Assembly: GCF_947503045.1 (NCBI RefSeq)
Contig: NZ_CANNCF010000001.1
Span: 868,001 to 932,000, forward strand
DNA: 64,000 bases
Direction of reading: 5' to 3'
Source of the DNA: an uncultured Tateyamaria sp.
GTDB lineage: Bacteria > Pseudomonadota > Alphaproteobacteria > Rhodobacterales > Rhodobacteraceae
In this document: positions 52,648 to 62,472 of the stretch, piece by piece
How positions within the stretch are numbered: position 1 is the stretch's first letter
How the letters are laid out: every line of letters starts with the position of its first letter
Made by a program: the position numbers and the translations under genes
The notes under the pieces: generated by a model
What the model saw: only the letters and a program-made list of their open reading frames with translations
Told to the model about the DNA's origin: nothing
The model's database searches: none

Positions 52648-53436
52648 TCAGGTGCGGGGCTTCAGGGCGCGGATGGTGGCCTGGACCTGCGCGGGCAGGG
52701 CCATGTCGGCCCCGTCCGGGGCGGCATCCATCGCGGCGGCCACATCCTTGACCAGAATACCGATGGAGTTGTCCGGCGCGTGCCCGTGTTTGGCAAATTC
52801 GATGGTCTCGAAACCGGAGGCGAGCCAGTTCTGGCCCGAGGCGGTTTCGATCAGGGCCAGCAGCTTGTCGGTGTCCATGCCAGCGGCATCGGCCCAATCG
52901 AGCACCAGCCGCGTCATCGCCGTATGCGAGGCGGCGAGCAGGTTGTTCAGCACCTTGGCCTGCATGCCGGACCCAAAGCCGCCCATGTGGTGAAAGTGCT
53001 TGCCCATAAGGGCGAGCAGGGGGATGGCGTCGTCGATGTCGCCCTGCGCGCCGCCGAGCATGAAGCTGAGGGTGCGGTCGCGCGCGGCCACTTGCGCGCC
53101 GGACATGGGCGCATCGATCAGGATGATGTGGGCGGGAATGCGCGCGCGCAAGCCATGTACATAGCGTGGCGACAGGGTCGAACAGATGAAGATGCGGGTG
53201 AGGTTGGGCGCGGTCGTAATCAGGTTTTGCGCGCCGAACAGCAGCGTGTCGGTCTGGCCCTCGTCGCGTACCACGCTGAACAGGGTGTCCAGACGCGGGG
53301 CAAAGCCCATCAGATTGGTTGTGACGTGATCGACACCCTTGTCCACCACGTCAAAGCCCATGGCGTGCGGCACGCCATCGCGCAGGGCCTCAAGCATGGG
53401 CAAGCCCATGCGGCCACAGCCTGCGACGCCGATCAT
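52648..53436 (-). CDS. NAD(P)-dependent beta-hydroxyacid dehydrogenase-like protein
   Basis: 262 residues from the ATG at 53436 (MIGVAGCGRMGLPMLEALRD). The Rossmann GxGxxG is GVAGCGRMG (residues 3-11), 'IDAPMSGAQVAARDRTLSFM' is the substrate-binding region and 'AKVLNNLLAASHTAMTRLV' carries the catalytic lysine of the 3-hydroxyisobutyrate dehydrogenase family (AKVLNN). It overlaps the upstream Tad-associated AAA ATPase gene by four bases (ATGA), an odd coupling of metabolism with pilus assembly. Substrate unknown. Confidence 0.88.
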   Translation of the reverse strand: MIGVAGCGRMGLPMLEALRDGVPHAMGFDVVDKGVDHVTTNLMGFAPRLDTLFSVVRDEGQTDTLLFGAQNLITTAPNLTRIFICSTLSPRYVHGLRARIPAHIILIDAPMSGAQVAARDRTLSFMLGGAQGDIDDAIPLLALMGKHFHHMGGFGSGMQAKVLNNLLAASHTAMTRLVLDWADAAGMDTDKLLALIETASGQNWLASGFETIEFAKHGHAPDNSIGILVKDVAAAMDAAPDGADMALPAQVQATIRALKPRT

Positions 53437-54740
53437 TTGACGATATGTTCGTCCTTGACGAACATGTTGGCCCATGCACGGTCGATCAGCTCGGGCGTCA
53501 TCTGCTTGGGAATGCCTTCGAAATTGCAGGTGGCGACCATCTGGTCAATCAGGAAGTTCGGTTGATAGTTGGCATAGATATTGTTGATGGTCGGGTATTT
53601 CTGCTTGAGCAGATAGACCAGCGCTTCTTCGTTGAGGGCCATGCCCTTATTGCGCGCGACCATGGCGAAAATCTTGAGGAAGTTTGCCTGGCTCGGCCCG
53701 TCGATCTTGATCTTGAAGAAGATCCGACGCAGGGCGGCCTGGTCAAAGATTTCGTTCGGGTGGAAGTTGGTCGAGAACACCACCAGCGTGTCGAACGGCA
53801 CTTCGAACTTTTCGCCCGATTGCAGGGCGAGGATGTCCTTGGATTCCTCGAGCGGAACGATCCAGCGGTTGACCAGCGCCTGCGGGCTTTCGGCCTGACG
53901 TCCAAGGTCGTCCACGATGAAGATGCCGCCGGTCGATTTCAGCTGCAGCGGGGCCTGATAGGTCCGCGCGGTGGGGTTGTAGACCAGATCGAGCATCGAC
54001 AGGCTGAGTTCACCGCCCGTCACAACCGTGGGCCGTTCGCATTTCACATAGCGCATGTCATGGGGCGTGCGGCGGCGCAGCGAAGTGGTGTCGTCGCCTG
54101 CGTCCTTGGACAGCACGTGCACGATGGGGTCATAGACCGTGATCACCTGACCGGCATATTCGATGGCGCGCGGCACATAGACCTGATCGCCAAGCGCGTC
54201 GCGGATGCCGTTGGAGATCGAGGACTTACCGTTGCCGGGAGGGCCATACATCAGGATCGAACGGCCAGCGGAGACGGCGGGGCCGAGCTGGTCCAAAAGG
54301 TCAGGGGGCAGCACCAGATGGCCCATGGCCCCGGTCAGCTGGGTCCGTGTGACCATGATATTGCGGATCGACTGGCGTTTGACCTGTTCGCTGTAGACAG
54401 ACAGCGGCACCGGCATGGCGCCGAAATATTCCGACTGCGACAGGGCATCCAGCGCGCGCGCCTTGCCCTGATCGGTCAGCTGATAGCCCATTTCGTTGCC
54501 ATTGTTGGCGTTGAGCGTGCCCGTCGCTTCCATCAGGCGCTGGTCGCGGCACATGTCGATCAGTTCCTGCACCACGGGGATCGGCAGGCACAGCGACGGC
54601 GACAGGTCAGAGACCATGTCGAGGTTCTTGCGGAACATCGTTTTGAGCAGGATATCCCGCATCATCACGACGGGGAGTTTCATTTCCTCCAGCCGTTTCG
54701 GGGCAGAGGGTGCGATCACGTCGGCGACTTGCATATTCAT
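53433..54740 (-). CDS. AAA-type ATPase of the Tad pilus locus
   Basis: 435 residues starting MNMQVADVIAPSAPKRLEEM. N-terminal helical domain, Walker A GPPGNGKS (166-173), Walker B-like 'GGIFIVDDLGRQ' with DD instead of DE, and 'DTLVVFSTNFHPNEIFDQAALRR' (in part) as sensor region with an arginine finger. The C-terminus has 'QPNFLIDQMVATCNFEG'. It is not the TadA secretion motor; it resembles MoxR/DnaC-like remodelling ATPases found beside tad genes in roseobacters. Its role in pilus assembly is inferred from position. Confidence 0.85.
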   Translation of the reverse strand: MNMQVADVIAPSAPKRLEEMKLPVVMMRDILLKTMFRKNLDMVSDLSPSLCLPIPVVQELIDMCRDQRLMEATGTLNANNGNEMGYQLTDQGKARALDALSQSEYFGAMPVPLSVYSEQVKRQSIRNIMVTRTQLTGAMGHLVLPPDLLDQLGPAVSAGRSILMYGPPGNGKSSISNGIRDALGDQVYVPRAIEYAGQVITVYDPIVHVLSKDAGDDTTSLRRRTPHDMRYVKCERPTVVTGGELSLSMLDLVYNPTARTYQAPLQLKSTGGIFIVDDLGRQAESPQALVNRWIVPLEESKDILALQSGEKFEVPFDTLVVFSTNFHPNEIFDQAALRRIFFKIKIDGPSQANFLKIFAMVARNKGMALNEEALVYLLKQKYPTINNIYANYQPNFLIDQMVATCNFEGIPKQMTPELIDRAWANMFVKDEHIVK

Positions 54741-54815
54741 CGGTCAGGGCCTGTGCGTTAGACTGCTTTTGGCGAGCCTAGCGCAGGTTTCCGACCGAAT
54801 TATGGCGATATGTCG

Positions 54816-55313
54816 TCAAGACCCGTGCAGGGCGGCCAGCACGAGATAGAGCGCAAGCGTGGGGCCAAGGGCAAAACCCATGGGGAATTTGCGCCCCTTT
54901 GCGCTCCAACTGTCCCAGGACGGGGCCATGTTGCGCAAGGGTGTGGCACGCGCGATGCGGTGCACCGCGTAGGCCGCCAGCAACACGGCCGCAAAAAGCG
55001 CCATCAGCAGACGCACATCGCCAAGGGCCACATATGGTGCGGCGGCGGCGAGAAACTTGGCATCCCCGGCCCCCATCGCGCCCGCGGCGTTCAGGACCAT
55101 GCACACGACCAGCACGATGGCGAGGTGCGCCAGTTGCCACAGGTAGACGTCAAAGGGATAGAGAAACGGGCCCATCACCACAAACACCGCCGCAATCGCA
55201 ATCACGGTGGGGTTTGTGATGCGCATCCGCGCAAGATCGGTATAGGCCACATAGAGGCACAGCGGCACCAGCAAGGGCAGGAACCACCACGCCACCAGCG
55301 CGGGCAGGGCCAT
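54816..55313 (-). CDS. cpaA: prepilin peptidase (CpaA/TadV, A24 family)
   Basis: 165 residues starting MALPALVAWWFLPLLVPLCL. Five to six membrane spans with the two catalytic aspartates of A24 peptidases: Asp26 in 'VAYTDLARMRI' and Asp84 in the GxGD motif 'GAMGAGDAKFLAA'. It trims Flp prepilins in the inner membrane. It has no methyltransferase domain, as usual for the CpaA branch. It lies four bases after the downstream-reading TadD-like gene. Confidence 0.9.
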   Translation of the reverse strand: MALPALVAWWFLPLLVPLCLYVAYTDLARMRITNPTVIAIAAVFVVMGPFLYPFDVYLWQLAHLAIVLVVCMVLNAAGAMGAGDAKFLAAAAPYVALGDVRLLMALFAAVLLAAYAVHRIARATPLRNMAPSWDSWSAKGRKFPMGFALGPTLALYLVLAALHGS

Positions 55314-55317
55314 CAGA

Positions 55318-56172
55318 TCACCCGTTGTTTTCGAGCGCGCGCAGGGATCTCACCGCCGCTTCGAAGTGCTGGGGATGGGTTTCGATCGCATCGCGCAGCA
55401 GGCCTTTGCCGGTCTGCACATCGCCTTGTTTGACGGCTGTGAGGCCAAGGGTGTGCAGCAGTTGCGCCCGTTCGACCTGGTCCATGGGGACCACGGGCAG
55501 CGCATAGTTGCGCTGTGCGCCGCGGGCCAGGATCAGGTTGTTCTTGGCCGTAAACAGGTTCGGGTCCTGCCGGATCGCGTCGCCAAAGAGCCGCTCGGCA
55601 TCCTTGAAATCACCGCGTGTCAGCTTGGAATAGCCCCAGTTGTTCAGCACGCCCGAGGGCCGCGTGGTCAGGCCCACGGCGGTTTCATAGAAACTGTCGG
55701 CCTTTTTCCATTCCTTGTTGCTGTCGGCGATCAGCGCCTCGAGCCGGTAGCGTTTGAATGTCTCGAAGGTGGGGGGCACCTTGTCGAGTTCCTGTTCGGC
55801 GCGCGCCCAGTCGCCCGAGCGCAGCAGGGCGTCGGCATAGTCGACGCGGTCGTCATTGGTGGCGCCATCCAGCTTGATCACCTTGGCATAGGCCGGGGCC
55901 GCCTCGGAATAGCGTTTGGCGCGCACATAGCTGGAGGCCAGACCGCGTTGCACGTCGATGCGGTCGGGATTGTCCGCGGCGGTGCGCTGGAAATAGGTCA
56001 CCGCCTCGTTGGGGTCAGCGACGGTCAGCATCACGTCGTTCAGATCGCTTTCGTCGATCACGTTCACGTCCTGGAACGCGCGTTCGACGGTTTGATCTGC
56101 GGATTTCTGTTCACATGCCGACAGGGCCATTGCCCCTGCCAGAGAGACGGCCAAAACTACGGGGTGGCGCAT
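55318..56172 (-). CDS. tadD: TadD-like TPR lipoprotein
   Basis: 284 residues from the ATG at 56172 (MRHPVVLAVSLAGAMALSAC), with AAAAGGA 8-14 bases upstream. The lipobox LSAC predicts lipidation at Cys20. The rest is tetratricopeptide repeats: 'PEAVTYFQRTAADNPDRIDV'-like units, 'PSGVLNNWGYSKLTRGDFKD' and 'QLLHTLGLTAVKQGDVQTGK'. TadD is an outer-membrane pilotin-like factor for the secretin. Confidence 0.9.
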   Translation of the reverse strand: MRHPVVLAVSLAGAMALSACEQKSADQTVERAFQDVNVIDESDLNDVMLTVADPNEAVTYFQRTAADNPDRIDVQRGLASSYVRAKRYSEAAPAYAKVIKLDGATNDDRVDYADALLRSGDWARAEQELDKVPPTFETFKRYRLEALIADSNKEWKKADSFYETAVGLTTRPSGVLNNWGYSKLTRGDFKDAERLFGDAIRQDPNLFTAKNNLILARGAQRNYALPVVPMDQVERAQLLHTLGLTAVKQGDVQTGKGLLRDAIETHPQHFEAAVRSLRALENNG

Positions 56173-56247
56173 GTTTGCGTCCTTTTCCTGCTCGTTCACG
56201 CCGGACTTTTGTGTCCGGTCGCATCACTTCGCGCCAGATGGCGCACC

Positions 56248-56823
56248 TCAAATTCGGTCAGCAGATCGGATCAGATAGTCACTGCTGCCGCGTCGGACCA
56301 GTTTATACTGGTTCTCGTTCTCATCCAGAGTATCAGAGTTTTCTATTTTTGCGAGGGCCAAGCGTAAATTATCCCTGATGAGTGTGCTTTCTCCGTCATC
56401 AAGGGCGAAGGCGCGGCGCAGGACCTGCACGGCCTCGTAGGTTTCGCCCCGTTCCATCAGCACAACGCCAAGGTTGTTGAGGTCTTCGGGGACGGGGTCG
56501 AATTCGGTGGTGGCGCGGCGCAAAAGGGTTTCGGCCTGTCCCAGCCGACCCAGACCCAGATTGGCAGTGCCGAGGGCCGACAGGATTTCGCCGTCATAAC
56601 CGCCCCGGTCCAGTGCTGCGCGGTTGAAGGATTTGATGGCCAGTTCGAACTCTCCGGCGGCGATCAGGCGGTGCCCGACCTCGACCCCGTCCACCGCATC
56701 GCCGCGCCGGTCCACGCCGGGGGCGAAGGGGCCGGTGTCGCCCACGTTGATGCCGCCCGTGGAACAGGCGGCCAGCGACAGCGAAAGAATGAGGGCCCAG
56801 AACGCCCGAATGCCTGACATCAT
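56248..56823 (-). CDS. second TPR lipoprotein of the Tad locus
   Basis: 191 residues starting MMSGIRAFWALILSLSLAAC, with lipobox SLAAC. TPR-like 'LIAAGEFELAIKSFNRAALD', 'LGTANLGLGRLGQAETLLRR' and 'LNNLGVVLMERGETYEAVQV'. It is shorter than the neighbouring TadD and probably a paralogue with a related chaperone or pilotin function. Which of the two is the functional TadD cannot be decided here. Confidence 0.87.
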   Translation of the reverse strand: MMSGIRAFWALILSLSLAACSTGGINVGDTGPFAPGVDRRGDAVDGVEVGHRLIAAGEFELAIKSFNRAALDRGGYDGEILSALGTANLGLGRLGQAETLLRRATTEFDPVPEDLNNLGVVLMERGETYEAVQVLRRAFALDDGESTLIRDNLRLALAKIENSDTLDENENQYKLVRRGSSDYLIRSADRI

Positions 56824-56910
56824 TTGGCCTTTGCGACCTTTTTATACGACTGCATCGCACGGAGTTTCCCCCGCGCGATGCATGTCTTTTAGCACAAAAC
56901 TGCGCTCTGG

Positions 56911-57879
56911 CTAGTTCCCCATGTTGCCCAGCTGCGTGATGCCGTGCACCGAGGGGCCCACAAGGATGATCAGCAGCGGCGGAACCGTCAGCATCATTGT
57001 GGCCAGCGTCATCTTGGTCGGCAGCTTGTTGGCCGCCTCTTCGGCGCGCATCACGCGCTTGTCGCGCATTTCGCTGGCAAAGACGCGCAGCGCATCCGCG
57101 ATCGAGGTACCAAAGCTTGCCGATTGGACCAGCACGGTCACGAACGAGGCCACGTCCTGCACGCCGCAGCGTTCGCCCATGTCCTGCAGCACGGTGACCT
57201 TGTCCTTGCCGGCCTTCATCTCGTAGCTGACGACCTGGAATTCGTCGGCGAGGGCAGGGAAAGAGGCGCGCAATTCGCCCGCAATCCGCGTGATCGCCTG
57301 ATCAAGGGACTGACCGGCCTCGACGCAGACCAGCATCATGTCCAGCGCGTCCGGGAAGCCCTGGGTGATCTCTTCCTTGCGGGCCTCGACCCGGCGGGTG
57401 ATCCAGTATTGCGGCAGGTAGTAGCCAACGCCGCCCGGACCAACCGTCCACATGATGATCTTTTGCGTGGTCATGTTGTCTGTCCCAACCACAAAGTTGG
57501 TATAGATCACGCCCGCAATCAGGCCCAGCACGCCAAGGATGAACTGCGCGGCATGGAACATCCGCACCGAGTCGCGCGACTGGTAGCCCGCCTGGCGCAG
57601 CATCAGCTGGCGCTTGGACAGTTCGGCCACGTCCTCGGGTTCGAGGAACTTGGAAAACCGTTCCAGTTGTTCGTTGCGCGCACCCTGACGCAGACGCTCT
57701 TTTTGCGAGCCCGTGTGCTGGGAGTGGCTGTTTTTCTTAAGCTTGGCGAGCGGATCTTCGGGCTGGCGCATCATCATGATGATGACCATGACGATCATCA
57801 TGAAACCCAGCACACCGACGATGATGATGGGGCCAAGGGGGCCGAGAAGATCGGTGATTGGCTGTAACAGGGCGTCCAT
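56911..57879 (-). CDS. tadC: Tad inner-membrane platform protein TadC
   Basis: 322 residues from the ATG at 57879 (MDALLQPITDLLGPLGPIII), chosen for the GAGGAG site 8-13 bases upstream. Type II secretion F domain with 'DALDMMLVCVEAGQSLDQAI' and 'VTVLVQSASFGTSIADALRV', and membrane spans at both ends and at about 110-155. With TadB it forms the platform on which TadA acts. A 12-residue gap separates it from tadB. Confidence 0.93.
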   Translation of the reverse strand: MDALLQPITDLLGPLGPIIIVGVLGFMMIVMVIIMMMRQPEDPLAKLKKNSHSQHTGSQKERLRQGARNEQLERFSKFLEPEDVAELSKRQLMLRQAGYQSRDSVRMFHAAQFILGVLGLIAGVIYTNFVVGTDNMTTQKIIMWTVGPGGVGYYLPQYWITRRVEARKEEITQGFPDALDMMLVCVEAGQSLDQAITRIAGELRASFPALADEFQVVSYEMKAGKDKVTVLQDMGERCGVQDVASFVTVLVQSASFGTSIADALRVFASEMRDKRVMRAEEAANKLPTKMTLATMMLTVPPLLIILVGPSVHGITQLGNMGN

Positions 57880-57890
57880 AATCGGGCTCC

Positions 57891-58856
57891 TCAAACTTTG
57901 ATATTGGTCAGGACGCGCATCACAACGAGGTTAACGCACAAGAAGATACCGACGACGAAACAGGCCGGGATGAACCACGGGTGGTCGCGCACTTCGTCAT
58001 AGTAGTGCGGGTCACCAATGTTGATCACGACCAGCGCAACCAGCGGGAAGGCGGACAGGAACTTGCCCGACCACTTGGCCTCGGCCGTGATCGCCTTGAC
58101 CCGGCGGAACAGGCGGAAGCGGGCGCGGATCACCTTGGCCAGACCCATCAGGATCTCGGCGAGGTTACCACCCGATTGCTGCTGGATGGTCACGGCCACA
58201 GCGAGAAAGCGCAAATCCTGCATGTCCAGCCGCTCGGCCATGGCCTTGAGCGATTCACCGACGTCGCGGCCAAAGGCGGATTCATCCGCGATCACCCCGA
58301 ATTCGGAAGCCAGCGGGTCCTGCACCTCTTTGGCGACGATCTGGATCGCCGAGCTGAACGGGTGACCCACGCGCAACGAGCGCACCATGAGTTCGACGGC
58401 GTCAGGAAGCTGTTCCTCGATCATGCCCATGCGTTTGCTGGCTTTGGACGAAACCCAGAAGAAGACCGCACCGATGCCGATGACAACGGACAACAGCACG
58501 CGCACGGGCACCTCGGTTTCGGTCCCGACGCTGAGGCCGACAAAGGCCACTGCTGACAGACCGCCCATGATCATGATCAACTGTTGCGGGGTAAAGGCGA
58601 TGGCCGCCTTTTGCGCCCGTTCGGCAAGCAGCGAATAAAGCGGGATGGAGCGTGCGCCCATGTGCTGCTGCATTTCCTTGCGCAGCTGTTCGAGCACTTC
58701 CTCGCGCCGTCCGCCTGCCTTGTTCAGCATTTCCAGACGACGGTTGACCCGGTTGTTCAGGCTGATCGATTTCCCAAAGGCGACAAGGTAAATCCCTTCG
58801 ACGAGCACAAGCACGCCGATAAAGATCAACCCGTAAATAATTGGTTCTGCACTCAT
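57891..58856 (-). CDS. tadB: Tad inner-membrane platform protein TadB
   Basis: 321 residues starting MSAEPIIYGLIFIGVLVLVE. T2SF domain with 'LPDAVELMVRSLRVGHPFSS' and 'FLAVAVTIQQQSGGNLAEIL', and four membrane segments. It is the TadC paralogue and follows tadA by 12 bases. Confidence 0.94.
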   Translation of the reverse strand: MSAEPIIYGLIFIGVLVLVEGIYLVAFGKSISLNNRVNRRLEMLNKAGGRREEVLEQLRKEMQQHMGARSIPLYSLLAERAQKAAIAFTPQQLIMIMGGLSAVAFVGLSVGTETEVPVRVLLSVVIGIGAVFFWVSSKASKRMGMIEEQLPDAVELMVRSLRVGHPFSSAIQIVAKEVQDPLASEFGVIADESAFGRDVGESLKAMAERLDMQDLRFLAVAVTIQQQSGGNLAEILMGLAKVIRARFRLFRRVKAITAEAKWSGKFLSAFPLVALVVINIGDPHYYDEVRDHPWFIPACFVVGIFLCVNLVVMRVLTNIKV

Positions 58857-58868
58857 TTTTCGGGTTCC

Positions 58869-60299
<1,431 letters not shown>

Positions 60300-60322
60300 C
60301 GAATAACCCTTTGGTTATCGGA

Positions 60323-61561
60323 TCACGCCGCTTTGACGTGGCCCTCGCTCAGTTCATGGATGGACGCGGCGAGTTTGGCGATCTCGCGACGCAATGGGTT
60401 CTTGGTGGCCGACGATGCCAGGGGCAGGCCGTGGTCCGCGCTTTGCGTGATCGGCTTGCCGCCATCGGGCATTTGGACTTCGACGGCGATATCGAGGCTT
60501 TCGGACAGGCGCTTGACCCGTGCCTTACCACCGAGATCGGTAAATTTCGGTGCACGGTTCAGCACGTAGCGCAGTTTTTCTATCGGCAATTCTTCGGATT
60601 GCAGCGCGCGTTTGAAGCGCAGCGTGTTCTGGGCCGACCGCAGGTCGAGTTCCAGCGTGACAAAGTAGAGGTGCGCGGCGGCCAGAACGGTTTCTGTCCA
60701 CTGCACAAGGGTCGACGGCATGTCGATCACCACATAGTCAAAATGCGCGCGCGCCATTTCGATCACACGCCCGATGTCTTCGGGGGTGATCAGATCCAGC
60801 GGGATCATGTCGGCGGGTGCGGTCAGCACCTGCAGCTTTTCCTCGAAGGTCAGCAGGGACTGGCCAAAGCTTTCCTCGTCCATGGCTTCGGTGTCCGAAA
60901 GCATCTCGAACACGGCCTCGCGGCGGGGCAGATCGAGGAAGGTCGAGGCCGACCCGAATTGCAGATCAAAGTCCAGAAGGCACACATTGGGTGTCTCGCC
61001 GGGATTGAGCAGCGCCAGTTCCCAAGCCAGGTTCACGGCCAGAGTGGTGGAGCCTGTCCCACCGGCGACGCCGTGGGTGACAAAAACCGCGCCTTCCTTG
61101 TTGGCCCCGGTCTTGAGCTGTGCGGTGCGCTCGGTCTCGGCCGGTTGCGGGGCAACGGCGGTGCGCAGCCGATCAATGGCTGACAGCAATTCACCTTCGG
61201 GCAGGGGGTAGGGGACAAATTCGTCCGCCCCGCGCCGCAACAACTGGTGCAGCGAGGCGGGTGTGACGTCTTCGGCGATGAGGATAACCTTGATGTCGCG
61301 GGCCTTGGCCTGAGTGATGATTTCACCCATCAGAACAAGGTTGTCTTCGTCCGCATCGTCCAGGGCGAGGGCGACGAACTCCATCGCTTCGGCTTCGGGC
61401 TGGTTGAAAAAGGCGAGTGCTTCGGCAAATCCCAGATCACCCCAGGATTCACCCAGGGCCTGTTCCATATCTTCGATCAAAAGATCGAAATTCTGCACAT
61501 CGCGGCTGATGGTACACGCCACGATCGGTGCTGTTTCTGGTTGCGGCATTACACTGCTCAT
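60323..61561 (-). CDS. cpaE: Tad localisation ATPase TadZ (CpaE)
   Basis: 412 residues from the ATG at 61561 (MSSVMPQPETAPIVACTISR) with GAAGGA 12 bases upstream. N-terminal receiver-like domain ('VALALDDADEDNLVLMGEI', 'IKVILIAEDVTPASLHQLLR') and C-terminal MinD/ParA-like ATPase. The P-loop reads AGGTGSTT (166-173) and lacks the signature lysine of KGGxGKT; such atypical Walker A sequences are known in TadZ. It positions the pilus machine, often at a pole. Confidence 0.92.
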   Translation of the reverse strand: MSSVMPQPETAPIVACTISRDVQNFDLLIEDMEQALGESWGDLGFAEALAFFNQPEAEAMEFVALALDDADEDNLVLMGEIITQAKARDIKVILIAEDVTPASLHQLLRRGADEFVPYPLPEGELLSAIDRLRTAVAPQPAETERTAQLKTGANKEGAVFVTHGVAGGTGSTTLAVNLAWELALLNPGETPNVCLLDFDLQFGSASTFLDLPRREAVFEMLSDTEAMDEESFGQSLLTFEEKLQVLTAPADMIPLDLITPEDIGRVIEMARAHFDYVVIDMPSTLVQWTETVLAAAHLYFVTLELDLRSAQNTLRFKRALQSEELPIEKLRYVLNRAPKFTDLGGKARVKRLSESLDIAVEVQMPDGGKPITQSADHGLPLASSATKNPLRREIAKLAASIHELSEGHVKAA

Positions 61562-61742
61562 TGCCCACTCGTCCTTCAATTGCGGAGCCGAGGGCCAAAA
61601 AGGGGCGGTGTTACGCCGTTGACCTGCGGTTCCTGCGCCCAATGCTCATTGGACATACGTATCCTCAAGAGCGTTTTTCGCAGGCAATTCAGGCGAGATT
61701 TGGGCTAAAAAACTCCAATTGTTGGGTTTCTTAGAACGATAA

Positions 61743-61771
61743 GGCGCGCAGACAGGGATTGTCTGCGCGCC
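61743..61771 (-). terminator. long hairpin after the OmpA lipoprotein gene
   Basis: GGCGCGCAGACA-GGGAT-TGTCTGCGCGCC is a perfect 12-bp stem, 24 bases beyond the OmpA stop and between it and cpaE. It is followed on the minus strand by TTATCGTT, a weak T-run. It may be a partial terminator or a processing site that gives cpaE and downstream genes lower expression than the secretin genes. Confidence 0.7.
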
Positions 61772-61794
61772 AAAGCGGAAAAATCTGTGTGTTT

Positions 61795-62460
61795 TTACTG
61801 TTCGGTGCGCAGATCAGAGCCGGTGATACCGGACAGCTGGCTGGGCGCTTCGGCGGATTTGACATAGTCGCGGTAGATGATCTGCGCGTACTTGCCATCC
61901 AGAACAGTGGGGTTGGATTTCACGAAACCCGACACTTCGGTCACGGTGCGCCGATTGCGCCGTTCACGTCCTTGGGTCACGATCAGGGGCTGAGTTTCGC
62001 CAAAGGATGCCACGGCCTCAAGCCGCGAGCGGCTGATGCCTTGCGAGGCGAGGAAGCCGACAACCGCGCGGGCGCGGGCGAGGCCCAATTGCTTGTTATA
62101 TCCGGCAGACCCCACCGCGTCCGTATGGCCATAGACCCGGAAGCGGACTTCGGGGAACTGGCGGATCCAATTTGCCTGCTGGCGCAGCGCATCTTGCGCG
62201 CCGGCATCCAGGACAGAGGAATTGAACGAGAAGTTCACCGTGGTGATCACCTCGGAGGCGAAACGGTTGGCCAGATCGAAGGTATAGCCCTGTTCGCCCG
62301 TCATGATCAGCGTGTTGTTCGCTGTGGCGTTGCCGAAGTGGCCAGTGTCCACCAATGCGCCCGCTTCACGATAGAACTGGGTGTAGACCGGATCGTTGGA
62401 CGCCGTACACGCCGAGATTGCGAGGCTGCTTACCAGTGCGACTGAGATGATCGGTTTCAT
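61795..62460 (-). CDS. OmpA-family lipoprotein of the Tad locus
   Basis: 221 residues starting MKPIISVALVSSLAISACTA; lipobox ISAC. The C-terminal OmpA-like domain has 'VRFRVYGHTDAVGSAGYNKQ' and 'GLARARAVVGFLASQGISRS', with peptidoglycan-binding Asp and Arg. The position normally taken by cpaD in other Tad clusters is occupied by this gene. It may anchor the CpaC secretin to the cell wall. It starts 12 bases after cpaC. Confidence 0.9.
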   Translation of the reverse strand: MKPIISVALVSSLAISACTASNDPVYTQFYREAGALVDTGHFGNATANNTLIMTGEQGYTFDLANRFASEVITTVNFSFNSSVLDAGAQDALRQQANWIRQFPEVRFRVYGHTDAVGSAGYNKQLGLARARAVVGFLASQGISRSRLEAVASFGETQPLIVTQGRERRNRRTVTEVSGFVKSNPTVLDGKYAQIIYRDYVKSAEAPSQLSGITGSDLRTEQ

Positions 62461-62472
62461 TGAACCCTGTCC

